Assembly (NCBI GenBank): GCA_964619055.1
Contig: CAZUDB010000007.1
Coordinates: 1-64,000, forward strand
Length of the DNA stretch: 64,000 bases
From: CAYVUM01 sp964619055
GTDB lineage: Bacteria; Pseudomonadota; Alphaproteobacteria; Rhodospirillales; Defluviicoccaceae
Direction: 5' to 3'
Under the pieces are notes generated by a model. The model searched no databases. It was not told the DNA's origin and worked only from the letters and a program-made list of their open reading frames with translations. Every line of letters starts with the position of its first letter. Positions within the stretch are counted from its first letter, which is position 1. The position numbers were made by a program, and so were the translations under genes. Below, one piece after another: positions 34,447 through 44,622 of the stretch.

Positions 34447-35610
34447 ATGGCCCGGCCGTTCTGGCTGCCCACGCGGCTACCCCAGCTCCCCACCCTTCCG
34501 CTTTCGCCGCTGTCGCGGCGGCGCTACGACAACTTCAAGGCAAACCGCCGCGGCTGGTGGTCGCTGTGGATTTTTGCGACGTTGTTTGTCATCAGCCTGT
34601 TTGCCGAATTGATCGCCAATGACCGCCCGATCCTCGTGGTCTATGACGGCGACGTATATGCACCGGTGCTGTTCAATTATCCGGAGACACAGTTTGGTGG
34701 CGTGTTCAAGACCGAGGCGGATTACACCGATCCGGCCGTGCGCGCCCTGATCAACGAACACGGCTTCATGATCGAGCCGCTGATTCCCTACAACCACCGC
34801 ACTGTAGCTTGGGATCTGCCCTCGCCGGCCCCCTCCCCCCCAGGGATCGAGCACTGGCTCGGCACCGACGATCAAGCCCGCGATGTGGCAGCCCGTGCCA
34901 TTTACGGGTTTCGCATATCGGTTCTGTTCGGCTTTACCCTCACCGTCGTCTCGGCGGCCATCGGTGTCGCCGCGGGCGCGATCCAAGGCTACTTCGGTGG
35001 CTGGACCGACCTGATCTTCCAGCGCTTCATCGAGATCTGGTCGTCGGTCCCCATCCTGTTCGTGATCATCATATTGGCGAGCGTTATCGAGCCCAACTTC
35101 TGGTGGCTTCTTGGTATTCTTCTGCTGTTTCAATGGATGGGCTTTGTGGGAGTCGTTCGGGCCGAGTTCCTGCGTGCGCGCAACTTCGACTACGTGCGTG
35201 CGGCCCGCGCCCTCGGAGCCTCCGATGTTCGCATCATGGCCCGCCACGTCCTGCCCAACGCCATGGTCGCAACGTTGACCTTCATGCCGTTCACCCTCGC
35301 CGGCTCGGTGACAGCACTCACTGGACTCGATTTTCTGGGGGTGGGCTTGCCACCGGGCTCGGCTTCGCTGGGCGAACTGTTGGCCCAGGGCAAGGCCAAC
35401 TTGCAAGCACCGTGGTTAGCGCTCACCGGGTTCTTCGTAATTGCCATAATGTTGTCTCTGTTGATCTTCATCGGCGAGGCCGTGCGGGATGCCTTCGATC
35501 CGCGCAAAACTTTTGCCGAACTGCTGCCGCCCGAGGATGCGGCCGGCCAGGAGCCTGATCTTCGCCTCTCCCAAGGCGCCCGAGCCAGCATCATGCGAGG
35601 CAATCGATGA
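34447..35610 (+). CDS. yejE: ABC transporter permease YejE-like
   Basis: A 387-residue DppC-type permease partner of YejB. It begins with a basic segment and TM1 (WWSLWIFATLFVISLFAELI), then a long periplasmic region characteristic of YejE (FNYPETQFGGVFKTEADYTD), and LGTDDQARDVAARAIYGFRI. The EAA loop is DYVRAARALGASDVRIMARH followed by VLPNAM. The frame is open to 34420, but the ATG at 34447 avoids overlap with yejB. It overlaps yejF by 4 bases. Confidence 0.94.
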   Translation: MARPFWLPTRLPQLPTLPLSPLSRRRYDNFKANRRGWWSLWIFATLFVISLFAELIANDRPILVVYDGDVYAPVLFNYPETQFGGVFKTEADYTDPAVRALINEHGFMIEPLIPYNHRTVAWDLPSPAPSPPGIEHWLGTDDQARDVAARAIYGFRISVLFGFTLTVVSAAIGVAAGAIQGYFGGWTDLIFQRFIEIWSSVPILFVIIILASVIEPNFWWLLGILLLFQWMGFVGVVRAEFLRARNFDYVRAARALGASDVRIMARHVLPNAMVATLTFMPFTLAGSVTALTGLDFLGVGLPPGSASLGELLAQGKANLQAPWLALTGFFVIAIMLSLLIFIGEAVRDAFDPRKTFAELLPPEDAAGQEPDLRLSQGARASIMRGNR

Positions 35611-37280
35611 CGACACTGTTGGACGTGGCCGGCCTCTCTGTTTCGTTTGGGCGAGGTGCGAGGGAGATCATCGCCGTCCGCAACGTCTCGTTCCAGGTCG
35701 ATCGCGGCGAGACGGTAGCTCTCGTCGGCGAAAGTGGCTCCGGCAAATCCGTTACTGCGCTCAGTGTCATGCGGCTATTGCCGTATCCCCACGCCTGGCA
35801 CCCCGGCGGCACCGTCCGCTTCCACGGCGAAGACCTCAAGGCCGCCAACGAGGCGCGGATGCGCCAACTCCGTGGCGATCGTATGACCATGATCTTTCAG
35901 GAACCTCTAACCTCCTTGAACCCACTCCACTCCATCGAGAAGCAAATTGCTGAAGTGATCATGGTTCATCATGGCATCAGCCGCCGCCAGGCCCGGCCTC
36001 GCGTGATCCAGCTGTTGCGTATGGTTGGCCTGCCGGAGGCGGAAAATCGGCTCGATGCCCTGCCCCATCAGTTCTCCGGCGGTCAGCAACAACGCGTGAT
36101 GATCGCGATCGCGCTCGCCAACGAACCGGATCTGCTGATTGCTGATGAGCCCACGACCGCCCTCGATGTCACCGTGCAGGCCCAAATTCTAAAGCTTCTC
36201 AAAGAGTTACAGAACAAGATGACAATGGGACTGCTGCTGATCACCCATGATCTCACCATCGTGCGGCGCGTCGCCGACCGGGTCTGCGTGATGAAGGACG
36301 GTGAGATCGTCGAACAAGGTCCGGTGGCCGATATCTTCGCCAAGCCCAGACACGACTACACGCGCCGCCTCATCGCTGCCGAGCCCAAGGACCGTCCCCC
36401 GCCGGCTCCCGCCGATGCGCCCGAATTGCTACGGACCACCGACAGCCGGGTTCTGTTTCCCATCAAACGCGGCGTGCTGCGCCGGACGGTGGACCACGTT
36501 CGTGCCGTAGACGGCATTTCGCTGGACCTACGGCGCGGTCACACCCTCGGCGTCGTTGGTGAAAGCGGATCGGGCAAAAGCACTCTGGCCCGCGCCCTCA
36601 TCCGTCTGCAAAAAAGCAAAGGCTCCATCGTCTTTGACGGCGAAGAGCTTCAGGGTTTGACTTGGCGAGCCCTGCGACCGTTGCGCCGGAGAATGCAGAT
36701 CGTGTTCCAGGACCCATTCGGTAGCTTGAGCCCGCGCCTGACCGTCGGCCAAATCATCGCCGAGGGCCTGGAGATTCACCAGATCGGAACTGCCGCTGAG
36801 CGGGCCGACGCGGTTCACCGGGTCCTGGACGAGGTGGGACTCGACCCAGCGGTCCACACCCGCTATCCGCATGAGTTTTCTGGCGGCCAGCGCCAGAGGA
36901 TCGCCATCGCCCGCGCCCTGGTCCTGAGGCCCGACTTCATCGTGCTCGATGAGCCCACAAGCGCGCTGGATGTCTCAGTCCAGGCCCAGATCGTCGATCT
37001 ACTCCGCGCGTTGCAGAAATCCCATAATCTGGCCTACCTGTTCATCAGCCATGATTTGCGTGTCGTGCGCGCGCTCGCTCACCACATCCTGGTGATGAAG
37101 GACGGTCAGGTCGTCGAACAAGGGCCAACCGATAGGGTGTTTGCGTCTCCAAGAACCGCATACACGCGGGCCCTTATGGCGGCCGCATTCAATCTTGAGA
37201 CGATCTCAGCGGAGCCCGGCAGCGGCGTTGCCGCGAACGCCTCAAATAGTGTCGAAAACGCCGTAGGCGTAAAGCAATAG
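35607..37280 (+). CDS. yejF: ABC transporter ATP-binding protein YejF-like, two fused ATPase domains
   Basis: A 557-residue fusion of two oligopeptide-type ATPases. Domain 1 has Walker A GESGSGKS near residue 41, signature FSGGQQQRVMIAIALA and Walker B LLIADEPTTALDVTV. Domain 2 has GESGSGKSTLARAL, FSGGQRQRIAIARAL and FIVLDEPTSALDVSV. It powers the YejABE importer. The last 39 bases overlap the convergent uppP gene. Confidence 0.95.
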   Translation: MTTLLDVAGLSVSFGRGAREIIAVRNVSFQVDRGETVALVGESGSGKSVTALSVMRLLPYPHAWHPGGTVRFHGEDLKAANEARMRQLRGDRMTMIFQEPLTSLNPLHSIEKQIAEVIMVHHGISRRQARPRVIQLLRMVGLPEAENRLDALPHQFSGGQQQRVMIAIALANEPDLLIADEPTTALDVTVQAQILKLLKELQNKMTMGLLLITHDLTIVRRVADRVCVMKDGEIVEQGPVADIFAKPRHDYTRRLIAAEPKDRPPPAPADAPELLRTTDSRVLFPIKRGVLRRTVDHVRAVDGISLDLRRGHTLGVVGESGSGKSTLARALIRLQKSKGSIVFDGEELQGLTWRALRPLRRRMQIVFQDPFGSLSPRLTVGQIIAEGLEIHQIGTAAERADAVHRVLDEVGLDPAVHTRYPHEFSGGQRQRIAIARALVLRPDFIVLDEPTSALDVSVQAQIVDLLRALQKSHNLAYLFISHDLRVVRALAHHILVMKDGQVVEQGPTDRVFASPRTAYTRALMAAAFNLETISAEPGSGVAANASNSVENAVGVKQ

Positions 37281-38057
37281 GGCGACGCCAAGAGCGATGC
37301 GATAGATCACGAACGGCGTGAACGTCGCGCGGCGTAGCCATGCCATAAGCCCCCAGATGGCCGCGAGTGCCGAGACAAAAGCAAGACCCGCAGCCAGTGC
37401 CACATCACGGGTCAGAGCCATATTGCCGGCCCCGGCCACATCAAGGCCAAGCAACAGGCCGGCACCGGCGATCGCCGGGATCGACAGCAGCATGGAGAAG
37501 CGGGCCGCCTCTGTCCGCTCGAACCCCAGCATCCGCGCCGCCGTCATTGTCACACCTGATCGGCTGGTACCCGGGATCAGGGCGAAGGCCTGGGCCAACC
37601 CGATCACTGCGGCGTCCGCAATCCCCATATGCGTTATCCGTCGCTTTGCGCTGAACCGTTTGTCGGCAAGCCACAACAGTACACCGAACACAATAGTTGC
37701 CCAGGCAATCACCTCCACGCTTCGAATACCCTCGGGGATCAAGGATTTCAGGGCAAATCCGGCGATGATGACTGGAAGGGTCGCGACAATCAGGCACAAT
37801 ACCAGGTTCGCGTCGTCTCCCTGCCGGCGCCCCCGTACCACAGCCCAAGCCCCGCGTAGGACGGCCAAAACGTCCCGCCAAAAGTAGATCAATACGGCAA
37901 ACAGCGTACCGACATGGACCGCCACATCGATGATCAGGCCCTGATCCGGCCACCCAGTAAGGGCCGGGATAAGCACGAGATGTCCCGACGAACTGATCGG
38001 CAAGAATTCCGTAATGCCTTGGACTAACGCCAAGACCACAATATGAAGCACTAACAC
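37242..38057 (-). CDS. uppP: undecaprenyl-diphosphatase (BacA/UppP)
   Basis: Recycles the lipid carrier by dephosphorylating undecaprenyl diphosphate for peptidoglycan and LPS assembly. It is 271 residues with about eight membrane segments. The two signature motifs are present: QGITEFLPISSSGHLVLIP near residues 14-32 and IPGTSRSGVTMTAARMLGF. The final DTI is reached inside the end of yejF, so the genes overlap tail to tail. The ATG at 38057 gives the standard length. Confidence 0.96.
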   Translation of the reverse strand: MLVLHIVVLALVQGITEFLPISSSGHLVLIPALTGWPDQGLIIDVAVHVGTLFAVLIYFWRDVLAVLRGAWAVVRGRRQGDDANLVLCLIVATLPVIIAGFALKSLIPEGIRSVEVIAWATIVFGVLLWLADKRFSAKRRITHMGIADAAVIGLAQAFALIPGTSRSGVTMTAARMLGFERTEAARFSMLLSIPAIAGAGLLLGLDVAGAGNMALTRDVALAAGLAFVSALAAIWGLMAWLRRATFTPFVIYRIALGVALLLYAYGVFDTI

Positions 38058-38514
38058 AGCTAATTAACCCTATATCTCGCATCAATGGCGCGTACTCTCG
38101 CACAGTAGGCAAGAGGGTGAAAGATTCCCTGAGCCTACGTATTCAGGCTTGTATTTTTGTGCCGAGAAGGAGACATTCTGGGCGCCCGGGATCGGTTTCG
38201 CTCCGGCGTGGTGAGAAACGCACTCGAGTGAAGGTGCTGCCAACCGTTGTGGGGGAGCGAAAAGGGACAAGGTGCAGGCATCAACACGGCCGCACCGCTT
38301 GGCGTTAGAGGAATGGACGGCCGACCAATACTCGGGTCATGGCTCACTTCTGGGCAAAAACCTGAGTTGATCAGCGGGTCTGCGGCGGCCATGTCCCATA
38401 GGTGATAAAAGAACGGGCAACCAGCGAGCCCGGGATGGTCAGACCCGGCTCGGTAATACTTGGCACGGTCAGGCCCAACACGGTCAGGATGGAGTTAAGG
38501 GATTGGAACCACGC
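38058..38514. other. intergenic region upstream of gltB
   Basis: A 457-base gap between uppP and gltB that should hold both promoters. Short frames here are not protein-like. TGGCACGGTC at 38461 resembles a sigma-54 -24 element but lacks a correctly spaced -12 GC. GGAG and AAGGG lie just before the gltB start. The CACGGTCAGG motif occurs twice in succession (38463 and 38480). Confidence 0.45.
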
Positions 38515-41500
38515 ATGCCTTTGTCTGCGTTGCCCGCGATGCAGGGTCTCTATGACCCGCGGAACGAGCACGACGCCTGCGGCGTCGGGTTTGTCGCGAA
38601 CATTAAGAACCGCCAGAGCCATGACGTCGTCGAACAGGGCCTGCAGATCCTGTGTAATCTCCACCATCGCGGCGCCGTGGGCGCGGATCCACTGGCGGGT
38701 GACGGTGCCGGCCTCCTGATTCACATTCCCGATGCTTTTTTGCGCGAGGAATGCGCCCGCCTCGGCTTCGATTTGCCAGAGCCGGGCGATTACGCCGTTG
38801 GCATGGTGTTTCTGCCGCAGCTAAAGGAAACCCGACGCAAGTGTATCGCGGCAATGGAATGGGCCGTGACATCCGAGGGACAAACCGTGTTGGGCTGGCG
38901 GGATGTGCCCACCGACAATGCGGTGCTCGGTGAAAGCGTCAAGCCGAGTGAGCCGGTCATTCGCCAAATCTTCATCGGGCGCGGCCCCGAGACCCCCAAT
39001 GCGGATGCCATGGAGCGCAAGCTGTTCGTGGCGCGCAAGATCGCTCACCACCGGATCTGGGACCACCGCTATCAGGGTCAGGAGCAATTTTACATCGCCT
39101 CCTTGTCGACCCGGACCATCACCTACAAAGGAATGATCCTGGCGGCCAACCTCTCCACCTACTACCCCGATATCAAGGAAGACCGTCTGGTCTCCGCACT
39201 GGCGCTTGTCCACCAGCGGTTTTCAACGAACACGTTTCCGTCGTGGCGTCTGGCTCAGCCCTTCCGCTACCTTTGTCACAATGGGGAAATCAACACCCTG
39301 CGCGGCAACATTAATTGGATGCAGGCGCGGCGCCACTCGATGAAGTCGGACCTGTTGGGCGAAGATCTGGCCCGGCTTTGGCCGCTGATAGCAGACGGCA
39401 TTTCTGATTCTGCTACGTTTGATAACTGCCTGGAGTTGTTGGTGGCGGGCGGCTACTCGCTGGCCCATGCGATGATGTTAATGATCCCCGAAGCCTGGGA
39501 CAGCAACCCACTGATGGATGACAGGCGGCGCGCCTTCTATGAGTACCATGCCGCGTTGATGGAGCCGTGGGACGGGCCGGCCGGGATCGCGTTCACGGAC
39601 GGACGCCAGATTGGCGCGACGTTGGACCGTAACGGCCTGCGCCCCGCCCGCTACGTCATAACCGACGATGACTATGTGATAATGGGCTCCGAGGTGGGTG
39701 CGCTACCCATTCCGGAAAGCAAGATCATCAAGAAGTGGCGGCTGCAGCCGGGCAAGATGTTTCTCATCGATCTGGAGCAGGGCCGGATCATTGATGACGA
39801 GGAACTCAAGGACTCGCTCGCCAGTGCCCGCCCCTATCAGCAGTGGCTGGACGCGAACCAGACCAAGGTGGAAGACCTTCCGGCGGAGGTGGGGCCCATG
39901 CCCCCGGACTCGGCTACATTGCTGGATCGCCAGCAAGCCTTCGGCTACACCCAGGAGGATCTGAAGTTCTTCCTGGCGCCGATGGCGCTCACTGGGCAGG
40001 AGCCCGTCGGCTCCATGGGCCGCGACACGCCCCTGGCGGTGCTGTCAGACCGCCCGAAACTTCTTTACGACTACTTTAAGCAGTGTTTTGCGCAGGTCAC
40101 CAATCCGCCCATCGACTCGATCCGCGAAGAATTGGTGATGTCGCTGGTTACTCTCATTGGGCCGCGGCCGAACCTGATGTCGTTCGAAGGCGCCAAGGCC
40201 CACCGTCGCCTGGAGGCTAAGCACCCAATCCTTTCCAACACGGATCTGGAGCGAATCCGGCGGATCGAGAACCATCTGGACCGGGCCTTTCGGACCTGCA
40301 CGCTCGACATCTGCTATCCCGCCGAAGAGGGCGAGGGCGGATTGCGTCCGGCCGTGAATGCGCTGATGCAGGCCGCCGAACGAGCCGTTCGCAGCGGTTA
40401 CAATATCATCATTCTCTCCGACCGCACCGTGGGCGCCGACTGGATTCCGATCCCGGCCCTGCTCGCGACTGCGGGTGTTCATCATCACCTGATCCGGGAA
40501 GGCCTGCGGACCGAGGTGGGCCTCGTTGTCGAAACCGGCGAAGCGCGGCAGACTCACGATTTCTGCCTCCTTGGCGGCTATGGTGCTGAGGCGATTAATC
40601 CCTATCTCGCCTTCGACACCTTATCGGCCGTTTGCCATGACTTGCCGGAGCCGATCAGCGAGGAAGAAGCACACAAGCGTTACGTCAAAGCCGTCTGCAA
40701 GGCGATGCTGAAGGTGATGGCCAAGATGGGCATTTCCACCTTCCAGTCGTACTGCGGCGCTCAGATCTTTGATGCGGTGGGGTTATCGCAGGAATTTGTC
40801 GGTGAGTACTTCACGGGCACGCATTCGGCGGTGGGCGGTATCGGTTTGGCCGAAATCGCGTCTGAGTCGGTCAAACGCCATGATGCGGCTTGGGGCGCCA
40901 ACCCGGTTCTGCGCTCATCCTTGGATGTCGGTGGTGAACTGGCCTTCCGGTTGCGCGGTGAAGAACATGTCTGGACACCGGAAACGGTGGCCCTGCTCCA
41001 GCACGCCTGCCGATCGGCGGACGAAAAGAAGTATCGGGCCTACAGCAAAAAGGTCGACGACCAGACCCGTAAGCTCAAGAATCTGCGCGGCTTGTTCGAT
41101 CTGAAATTTGCTGAGACGCCATTGCCGCTTGACGAAGTCGAGCCGACCTCGGAGATCGTCAAGCGGTTCTCGACCGGTGCTATGTCGTTCGGCTCAATCT
41201 CGTGGGAAGCGCACACCACCCTGGCGCTGGCGATGAACCGGATTGGCGGCAAATCCAACACGGGCGAGGGGGGTGAAGAGGCGAGCCGCTTTAACCCCTT
41301 GCCCAATGGTGACACTATGCGATCCGCCATCAAGCAGGTGGCGTCCGGCCGCTTCGGCGTAACCGCTGAATACCTGGCCAATTCGGACGACATCCAGATC
41401 AAGATGGCCCAAGGCGCAAAGCCCGGCGAAGGCGGCCAACTTCCCGGCTATAAAGTCGACGATTGGATCGCCAAGGTCCGGCATTCGACGCCCGGCGTCG

Positions 41501-43164
41501 GCTTGATCTCACCGCCGCCACACCACGATATCTATTCCATCGAGGATCTGGCACAGCTCATCCATGACTTAAAGAATGCCAATCCGGAGGCACGGGTCAG
41601 CGTCAAACTCGTGTCCGAGGTGGGGGTTGGAACGATCGCGGCCGGGGTCTCCAAAGCCCATGCCGATCATGTCACCATCGCCGGATTCGAAGGCGGGACC
41701 GGCGCGAGCCCGCTCACTTCCATTCATCACGCCGGCTCACCGTGGGAAATCGGCTTGGCCGAAACCCATCAAACGCTTGTCCTTAACGATCTCCGCGGCC
41801 GGATCGCCGTGCAGGTGGACGGCGGCATGCGGACCGGCCGGGACCTCGTCGTCGGCATCCTGCTTGGCGCCGATGAGTTCGGGATTTCGACAGCGGCTTT
41901 GATCTCAGCAGGCTGTATCATGATGCGGAAGTGTCACCTGAACACCTGCCCGGTTGGTGTCGCGACCCAGGACCCAGAGCTTCGCAAGCGCTTCTCCGGC
42001 GAGCCGGATCATGTCGTCAACTTCATGATGTTTCTGGCCGAAGAGGTTCGGGAGTGGATGGCCAAGCTGGGTTTCCGCACAGTCAACGAAATGATTGGGC
42101 GTACCGACCGGTTAGAGATGCGCCAGGCCCTGGACCACTGGAAGGCCCGCGGGCTCAATTTCGCGAAGATCTTCCATCAGGTCGAGGCTGCGCCCGACGT
42201 GGCCCGCTACAACTGCGCGAAACAAGACCATGGGCTCGAACATGCCCTCGATCATGCTTTGATCCGCGAGGCAGGACAGGCGCTCGATCTGCGGACACCG
42301 GTGCGCATCGAAACTCCGATCCGCAACGTGAACCGTACCGTTGGCACCATGCTGTCGAACCAGATTGTGCGGCGCTATGGACATGCCGGGCTGCCCGATA
42401 ACACCATTCACATCAGGGCCAAGGGCAATGCTGGCCAGAGCTTTGGTGCCTTTCTTGCCCACGGCGTGACCCTTGAGCTGGAAGGAGATGCGAACGACTA
42501 CGTGGGCAAGGGGCTCTCAGGCGGACGCATCATCGTCTATCCAGCCGCAGAATGCCCGATCGAACCGCACGAGAACATCGTCATCGGCAACACCGTCCTT
42601 TACGGCGCGATCTCGGGTGAGACGTACTTTCGCGGCGTCGCCGGTGAGCGTTTCGCCGTCCGCAATTCCGGTGTCTTTGCCGTTGTCGAAGGTGTCGGCG
42701 ACCACGGTTGCGAGTACATGACGGGAGGCTGCGTTGTTGTCCTCGGCCAGACTGGTCGGAACTTCGCCGCCGGTATGAGCGGCGGGATCGCATATGTCCT
42801 GGACGAGGACGGGCAGTTCGAGCGCCGCTGCAACCTTGCCATGGTCGACCTGGAGCCGATCGCCGAAGAGGATGCGTTCTTGGATCACCTCGCGCACCAA
42901 CGCGGCGATCTGGAGGCCCACGGACAGGTGGAGATCATGCACGACATGACGCGCGGCGATGCACAGCGCCTTTACACACTCGTGGACAAGCACCGCCGCT
43001 ATACCGGCAGCCGACGCGCCGGCTATATCCTTACCAACTGGAAAGACGTTCTCCCGAAGTTTGTGAAGGTCATGCCCGTCGACTATCGGCGTGCACTGCA
43101 AACCATGCAAGCCAAGTCGCGGGAGGCCGAACGGAACGACATCGCCGTTGCCGTGGGAGCATAA
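38515..43164 (+). CDS. gltB: glutamate synthase (NADPH) large subunit
   Basis: Makes two glutamates from glutamine and 2-oxoglutarate. At 1549 residues it is full length. The short propeptide ends at EHDACGVGF, where processing should expose the nucleophilic Cys of the class II glutaminase domain. The FMN-binding synthase domain follows (NTGEGGEEASRFNP, GFEGGTGASPLTS, QVDGGMRTGRDLV), with the 3Fe-4S motif CIMMRKCHLNTC and a C-terminal GXGXG beta-helix (GNAGQSFGAF, MTGGCVVVLGQTG). A TTG at 38503 with a well-placed GGAG is an alternative start. It is followed by gltD after 6 bases. Confidence 0.97.
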   Translation: MPLSALPAMQGLYDPRNEHDACGVGFVANIKNRQSHDVVEQGLQILCNLHHRGAVGADPLAGDGAGLLIHIPDAFLREECARLGFDLPEPGDYAVGMVFLPQLKETRRKCIAAMEWAVTSEGQTVLGWRDVPTDNAVLGESVKPSEPVIRQIFIGRGPETPNADAMERKLFVARKIAHHRIWDHRYQGQEQFYIASLSTRTITYKGMILAANLSTYYPDIKEDRLVSALALVHQRFSTNTFPSWRLAQPFRYLCHNGEINTLRGNINWMQARRHSMKSDLLGEDLARLWPLIADGISDSATFDNCLELLVAGGYSLAHAMMLMIPEAWDSNPLMDDRRRAFYEYHAALMEPWDGPAGIAFTDGRQIGATLDRNGLRPARYVITDDDYVIMGSEVGALPIPESKIIKKWRLQPGKMFLIDLEQGRIIDDEELKDSLASARPYQQWLDANQTKVEDLPAEVGPMPPDSATLLDRQQAFGYTQEDLKFFLAPMALTGQEPVGSMGRDTPLAVLSDRPKLLYDYFKQCFAQVTNPPIDSIREELVMSLVTLIGPRPNLMSFEGAKAHRRLEAKHPILSNTDLERIRRIENHLDRAFRTCTLDICYPAEEGEGGLRPAVNALMQAAERAVRSGYNIIILSDRTVGADWIPIPALLATAGVHHHLIREGLRTEVGLVVETGEARQTHDFCLLGGYGAEAINPYLAFDTLSAVCHDLPEPISEEEAHKRYVKAVCKAMLKVMAKMGISTFQSYCGAQIFDAVGLSQEFVGEYFTGTHSAVGGIGLAEIASESVKRHDAAWGANPVLRSSLDVGGELAFRLRGEEHVWTPETVALLQHACRSADEKKYRAYSKKVDDQTRKLKNLRGLFDLKFAETPLPLDEVEPTSEIVKRFSTGAMSFGSISWEAHTTLALAMNRIGGKSNTGEGGEEASRFNPLPNGDTMRSAIKQVASGRFGVTAEYLANSDDIQIKMAQGAKPGEGGQLPGYKVDDWIAKVRHSTPGVGLISPPPHHDIYSIEDLAQLIHDLKNANPEARVSVKLVSEVGVGTIAAGVSKAHADHVTIAGFEGGTGASPLTSIHHAGSPWEIGLAETHQTLVLNDLRGRIAVQVDGGMRTGRDLVVGILLGADEFGISTAALISAGCIMMRKCHLNTCPVGVATQDPELRKRFSGEPDHVVNFMMFLAEEVREWMAKLGFRTVNEMIGRTDRLEMRQALDHWKARGLNFAKIFHQVEAAPDVARYNCAKQDHGLEHALDHALIREAGQALDLRTPVRIETPIRNVNRTVGTMLSNQIVRRYGHAGLPDNTIHIRAKGNAGQSFGAFLAHGVTLELEGDANDYVGKGLSGGRIIVYPAAECPIEPHENIVIGNTVLYGAISGETYFRGVAGERFAVRNSGVFAVVEGVGDHGCEYMTGGCVVVLGQTGRNFAAGMSGGIAYVLDEDGQFERRCNLAMVDLEPIAEEDAFLDHLAHQRGDLEAHGQVEIMHDMTRGDAQRLYTLVDKHRRYTGSRRAGYILTNWKDVLPKFVKVMPVDYRRALQTMQAKSREAERNDIAVAVGA

Positions 43165-43170
43165 GACGCC

Positions 43171-44622
43171 ATGGGCAAGCCAACGGGTTTTCTAGAAATT
43201 CAACGCCGCGATCGTGCCTACATTCCGGTCGGCGAGCGTGTAAGGCAATGGAACGAGTTCGTTGTCCCTCTCGGCGACGATGAATTGGCGCGGCAAGGGG
43301 CGCGCTGCATGGATTGCGGCATCCCTTATTGCCACCAGGGTTGTCCCGTCAACAACATTATCCCGGACTGGAACGACCTGGTTTTTCGTCACCAGTGGCG
43401 TGAGGCGAGTGACGTCCTTCACTCCACCAACAACTTTCCGGAGTTTACGGGCCGGATCTGCCCGGCACCGTGTGAAGCGGCCTGTACGCTGAACCTCATC
43501 GATCAGCCGGTGACGATCAAATCGATCGAATGCGCCATCGTGGATCGAGCGTGGGAGGAAGGCTGGATCGCACCGCAAATCCCCACCCACCGAACGGGCA
43601 AGCGGGTTGCGGTCGTCGGCTCCGGTCCGGCCGGTATGGCCTGCGCGCAGCAGTTGGCCCGCGCTGGCCATGGCGTTGTGGTCTATGAGAAGCGTGACAA
43701 AATCGGCGGTCTACTCCGCTACGGCATTCCAGATTTCAAAATGGAAAAGCACCTCATTGATCGCCGCATGGCACAGATGCAGGCCGAGGGCGTTGAATTC
43801 CGTCCCAACAGCCATGTCGGTGTCGACATCGAGGTGTCTGACCTCATCCGCGGCTTCGATGCGGTCGTGCTCGCCGGTGGCGCGGAGCAGCCTCGCGACC
43901 TGCCCGTTCCGGGGCGCGACTTGGCCGGTATCCATTACGCAATGGACTTCCTCACACAACAAAACGCCCGCGTCGCGGGCCGCGACGCGGACCCGGCCTC
44001 TCGGATCTTGGCCACCGGCAAGCATGTTGTCGTTATTGGTGGCGGCGATACGGGCTCGGACTGTGTCGGCACCTCGATTCGTCAGGGTGCCGCCTCCGTG
44101 ACCCAATTGGAAATCATGCCACGCCCGCCCGAACGGGAAGACAAGGGCATCACCTGGCCCGATTGGCCCCTAAAGCTCCGCACGTCCTCGTCCCAGGAAG
44201 AGGGCTGCGAGAGGGACTGGGCGGTTGCCACCACGCGGCTCTCCGGCGGCAACCATGTAGAGAAGCTCCATCTTCAGCGCCTGCAATGGATGCCTGGCAA
44301 CAACGGCGCCATGAGGATGGAGCCCGTCGCCGGCAGCGAGTTCGCCATCGACGTTGACCTCGTCCTGCTCGCCATGGGCTTCGTTCATCCAACCCACGAC
44401 GGTCTCCTCACCGGCTCCGGGGTGGAACTGGACGAGCGTGGCAACGTTAAAGCGGATACGGAAGCTGACCCCGGCTCCTACCGGACGAACGTCGACGGCG
44501 TTTTCACGTGCGGCGACATGCGAAAGGGTCAATCCCTTGTCGTGTGGGCGATCCGGGAGGGGCGGCAGTGTGCCCGCTCTATTGATCAGGTTTTGATGGG
44601 CCACAGTGAGTTGCCGCGATGA
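43171..44622 (+). CDS. gltD: glutamate synthase (NADPH) small subunit
   Basis: FAD- and NADPH-binding partner of GltB that feeds electrons to its FMN. The protein is 483 residues. The N-terminal 4Fe-4S region has CMDCGIPYCHQGCPVNN and CPAPCEAACTLN. Two dinucleotide-binding motifs follow: VVGSGPAGMACAQQLARAGH (FAD) and VVIGGGDTGSDCVG (NADPH). The C-terminus includes VFTCGDMRKGQSLVVWAI. Its last codons overlap the next small gene by 4 bases (ATGA). Confidence 0.97.
   Translation: MGKPTGFLEIQRRDRAYIPVGERVRQWNEFVVPLGDDELARQGARCMDCGIPYCHQGCPVNNIIPDWNDLVFRHQWREASDVLHSTNNFPEFTGRICPAPCEAACTLNLIDQPVTIKSIECAIVDRAWEEGWIAPQIPTHRTGKRVAVVGSGPAGMACAQQLARAGHGVVVYEKRDKIGGLLRYGIPDFKMEKHLIDRRMAQMQAEGVEFRPNSHVGVDIEVSDLIRGFDAVVLAGGAEQPRDLPVPGRDLAGIHYAMDFLTQQNARVAGRDADPASRILATGKHVVVIGGGDTGSDCVGTSIRQGAASVTQLEIMPRPPEREDKGITWPDWPLKLRTSSSQEEGCERDWAVATTRLSGGNHVEKLHLQRLQWMPGNNGAMRMEPVAGSEFAIDVDLVLLAMGFVHPTHDGLLTGSGVELDERGNVKADTEADPGSYRTNVDGVFTCGDMRKGQSLVVWAIREGRQCARSIDQVLMGHSELPR

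Noticed and set aside
38461..38480. TGGCACGGTC upstream of gltB as a sigma-54 promoter
   Set aside because: The -24 half is good, but the bases 10 after GG are CC, not GC, and no TTGC -12 element is present.
38371..38724. 117-codon minus-strand frame at the gltB start
   Set aside because: Antisense to conserved gltB sequence; its intergenic part alone is too short to support a gene.
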